The position numbers and the translations under genes were made by a program. Below, piece after piece: positions 58,763-62,000 of a stretch of 62,000 bases of DNA; within the stretch, counting starts at the first letter, position 1, and every line of letters begins with the position of its first letter. The notes beneath the pieces are model-generated. The model saw nothing but the letters and a program-made list of their open reading frames with translations. It ran no database searches and was not told the DNA's origin. The DNA is taken from assembly GCA_012295275.1 (NCBI GenBank), contig CM022674.1:1-62000 (forward strand), in the 5' to 3' direction. Source of the stretch: Chrysomallon squamiferum. Its lineage: Eukaryota > Mollusca > Gastropoda > Neomphalida > Peltospiridae.

Positions 58763-61700
58763 TATATCATCTCTATATAATATAATGTTTATATGTACAT
58801 ATTTATTTTAATAATTTTTAAAAAAATCATTAGGAAAGCTATTATTAATTTTTATTTTTAAATCATTATTATATCATGAATATTTGTAGGCATACATTAA
58901 TAAAAAATGCATAATAACTCTTGTTATTCCACAACAGTATTGTTTGCAAAATGAGTAAATTCAAATTATGGCCATGTCACTAGTGTTCACTATGTCATTT
59001 CTCTTTCTACTTCAACAAGTGAATCCATTTAGCTTCATCAGAACATTCGTCATTTCCAACAGTGCCTGCATTTTCTGAGCTGCAGGCTGCCGAAACCAGA
59101 CAAAATTATATTTGCATTGATCTGTTGGGATCAAACAGTTTTTCTCTTCTGCACTGTTGAATAAGGAGTCAGTCACAGTGACTCAGCAGCCAGGCCATTC
59201 TTTTCTCAATGGTCAGTTTACACATCCAGCATGGACATTACTCTCTTCTGTTGTCCAAAAATGCTAATCATTTGACCAGCTGATATCCACTGATTTTTGT
59301 CGTTTAGTGGTTGTCTTATCTTGAGACCAGTTGGTTATGTTCTGTGTATAGTTGTGTATTTTGTTAAATTAACATATTTTCTGTAAAAATATGACTATGC
59401 ATTTTCTTTCTCTATTAAACATACATACACACACACAACATAACCTACACACACACACTTAATTGCAATGACATGAAAGTATAATAGATATATAGAGCTG
59501 TTGGCTACCTGTAAAGATATATTACAGATTATTAATATAGATATGGCAGTAACTGAATGACAAACAGTAGCAAAAAAATAAACAGTCTGCAAGGTGAGAT
59601 CAAGTCCATCTCATGATAATAACAAGCCTGCAGTCTATTGTAATAATAAAAAAATAAAATAAAATAAATAGTAAAACTATAAATTCTCAAAATCAACAGT
59701 TTGTTTTCAATTTGTGTTGCAGGAAATATTGATGTGAATATTTAAAAAAAAAAAAAAAAAAAGAATTACATAAGTGTCAAATGAATATAATATCATTATA
59801 TTTTTAAAATTAAACTTTTTGGAAAAATGAAGAATATATATAGCCTATATTATTTAATAAATATTTCTAGTATTTTTCTGTTGTCATTCTAATTGTAATG
59901 TGAAAAGGTATGATTTTTCAGCAATATATTACAAGTTTAAAAACAGTACATCATAAAATTTAGAACTCAGTCACATTTTGGACATTTTATTCAACATTTT
60001 TTTTTAATAAAAGAAATAACACCTTGAGTTAGTATTTACTTTATGACAATGAGTGGTGATATGGTAAACATTCTACATGGTAGTTATTATTAATCATCTG
60101 TTGTTTTTTTTTTCACTGTCCCATACAGCAATCTCTTGAATTCAGTCATGAACATTTTCATGGATTCTAACATTATGCCAAAACATGTAAACATTATTTT
60201 ATTTGGAATTCCTTTCCATTGTATTTTATAATTTTTATTCAAAAATTAGTGTATTTATTTTTTAAAATTATTTTATGATTAAAAACAGATACTTTGCAGA
60301 CATCAAGCCTAAGTCGACATTATAATAATATTACACATGTTTTATTTTAATTAACTGATACTTATCTTTGACTTTTCTATCAGTAATAGTAATAGTGCTC
60401 ACATCATAAAATTTCATTAACACATTCCCCATGTTTGCTGGATTTCTTGAAGTAGTTTATGAAGTATTTTACTCTCTTACTGTCTGTAAATATTGTAAAT
60501 AACTGACACAATATTATTTGAAAAGAACCTTGCATCATACTATTCTTGAGGTATTTATTTATTGTGTGACATTTAAAATAAACCTTTGCATTCTAGAAGC
60601 AAGAAAGTTGACTTTAATAAGAAATATTAGTATGATTGTTGATTCTTCTAAAATGGCTGATATAGGTACACACGATAAATACAAAATTGATCATAGTAAG
60701 ACTTGAGTTTTTAAAAGTGTTTACCAGAGATGAGGTATTTTCTTTGTATAGTTTGTATTTGTGTATTGGATCTAATATAGAAATTTAGTTAATACTAGCA
60801 TCAGTGATTCAGATGTAAACAGTTTGTGACTCAGTGATGCTAGTAAAATCATTTGATACAGTCTTACATAGTTTCTCTTCAGGCCAGCATTTTACTTCAT
60901 GTTGGCTTTTCATTAAGTTCAGCAGGATAAATTATTTTCACTGCTTGTCTAAGATGCTCTGTCCTACTTTAAAAGTGTAAAAAACATAAATAAATTTTAC
61001 ACATGCTACTTGGCAAATTGATGAGGCTCTCTTGAACTCTGACGTAGGTTGGTGGAGTGTAAACAACTTACTGAAATTACACAAACAATTTATCCTGGGG
61101 TGCCAGCAGAGCAGGGCGTGTCATGCACCTGTTACTGAGAATCCTCTCTTCTCCATTCACACACAGTTTAGCAAGAATCCTCTATTTCACTTAGTGCCAT
61201 GATGACATATTTCATTTTGTGATATTACAGACTTGAGATTTAAACTGAAGCTTTCTTTCATGTTAAGTCTTCATATATATTTGTAAATGAAATTACAGTT
61301 TTTAAAAATGGTATGTACTGTTAAAAAAACATTGAATAAGGAATGGAGAGGCAGTGGTGGAACATTTTGCTGGATAAACAGCTGTATTACTGAACAGTAT
61401 TTATATAATTTATGTTGTAACTGCATGTAATTATGATTAAAGTTCTTTTTGTATGTTTACATATATATCTGTTACCTTTGATTTTCTCCCTTTCCAAAGA
61501 ATGAATTTTCTTAGTTAAATCTCCAATAAATTAATGATCATAATTTTTAAATAATTTTTTTTAATAACACACACACACACACACACACATTCACAAAAGC
61601 AGAAATAAAAGCCAGGTCAGAATACCCTGATACTAAACACACAATTAAAATAGCTGAGTGTAATAAAATAGATAGTGTATTGATCAAGTTTCACTATGTT

Positions 61701-62000
61701 AAAATTTAACACAACTCTTTACTTCAGGTCACTGGGTTAAATATAACAATCAGAAAAGATTAAATATAAATTATGTTATAGTTTATTCCTTTCCCGTTTC
61801 AGGCAAGTCATCTTTGTTTTATTTCTAATTTCAGTGCATGGTTATATATGCATGGATACATACACATTTACTACATTATATAGAAATACATATACAATAC
61901 ATACACATTCTTCATGATGCCATATACATATACTATATAGTCTACCCAAACTAAATACTTCTCTTACTGTGAATTTTATCACATTTTTCAATCTTTTTAA
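55109..62000. other. AT-rich stretch without a recognised gene
   Basis: This may be the first intron of a gene starting at 55042. I see no coding exon, tRNA or transposon protein. It contains (AAT)n at 55748-55770 and 57198-57253, (ATT)n at 58730-58761, (CA)n near 55612-55635 and 61568-61590, and short A or T runs. A less AT-rich patch at 56685-56725 contains CACTTCCGG (ETS-type) before an ATG and a GTAAGA donor. Open frames of 60-85 codons (56382-56670, 58070-58421, 59395-59592, 60518-60706) lack motifs. Confidence 0.5.
57198..57253. repeat. (AAT)n microsatellite
   Basis: About 18 uninterrupted AAT units in gene-free sequence. Confidence 0.95.

Overview
This is a eukaryotic, almost certainly invertebrate animal, nuclear window. 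It is AT-rich outside the first 8 kb, its genes are split by GT..AG introns, and it is full of trinucleotide and dinucleotide microsatellites and old transposon pieces. The gene set fits a bilaterian with motile cilia: an outer-dynein-arm docking protein, a TSP1/Ig/EGF receptor and an asteroid-type XPG-like protein. The microsatellite load and intron style resemble a mollusc or another lophotrochozoan, but no single sequence proves the phylum.

Layout. 1-7895 is a tandem satellite of about 22 monomers of ~373 bp, open at the window's left edge and scrambled at its right edge, where a fold-back lies. A decayed LINE reverse transcriptase abuts it (7930-8760). A broken, intron-bearing RCC1 copy lies on + (about 9800-11980), with minisatellites in and beside it. 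At 13031-18250 on - are the 3' exons of a gene I do not recognise, with a dead hAT transposase in one intron. 18.8-25.9 kb is gene-poor and holds a pogo/Tigger-like MITE with intact TA duplication, a 57-bp Thr/Ser-coding minisatellite and a possible hAT MITE.

Three well-supported genes follow. ODAD1 (CCDC114/CCDC63 family, 10 exons, 557 aa) is on - at 25975-32247. Head to head with it, on + at 34043-43365, is a nine-exon gene predicting a 2093-aa single-pass receptor-like protein: signal peptide, long repetitive acidic stalk, three TSP1 repeats, one Ig, one EGF, one membrane span, a proline tract and a ~1000-residue cytoplasmic tail with about seven tandem Tyr-Phe-containing repeats. An asteroid/FAM120-type XPG-fold gene (8 coding exons, 620 aa) is on + at 45698-51720. 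In all three, every exon join keeps phase and the summed coding length divides by three. From 52 kb to the end I see only one plausible 5' coding exon (55042-55108), microsatellites and AT-rich sequence.

The most interesting unit is the receptor-like gene: its domain order is unfamiliar to me, its tail repeats look like signalling modules, its 5' flank carries three perfect TGACGTCA sites within 234 bp, and a broken inverted copy of its EGF exon lies just upstream of its second exon. The ODAD1, receptor and asteroid genes share no obvious pathway.
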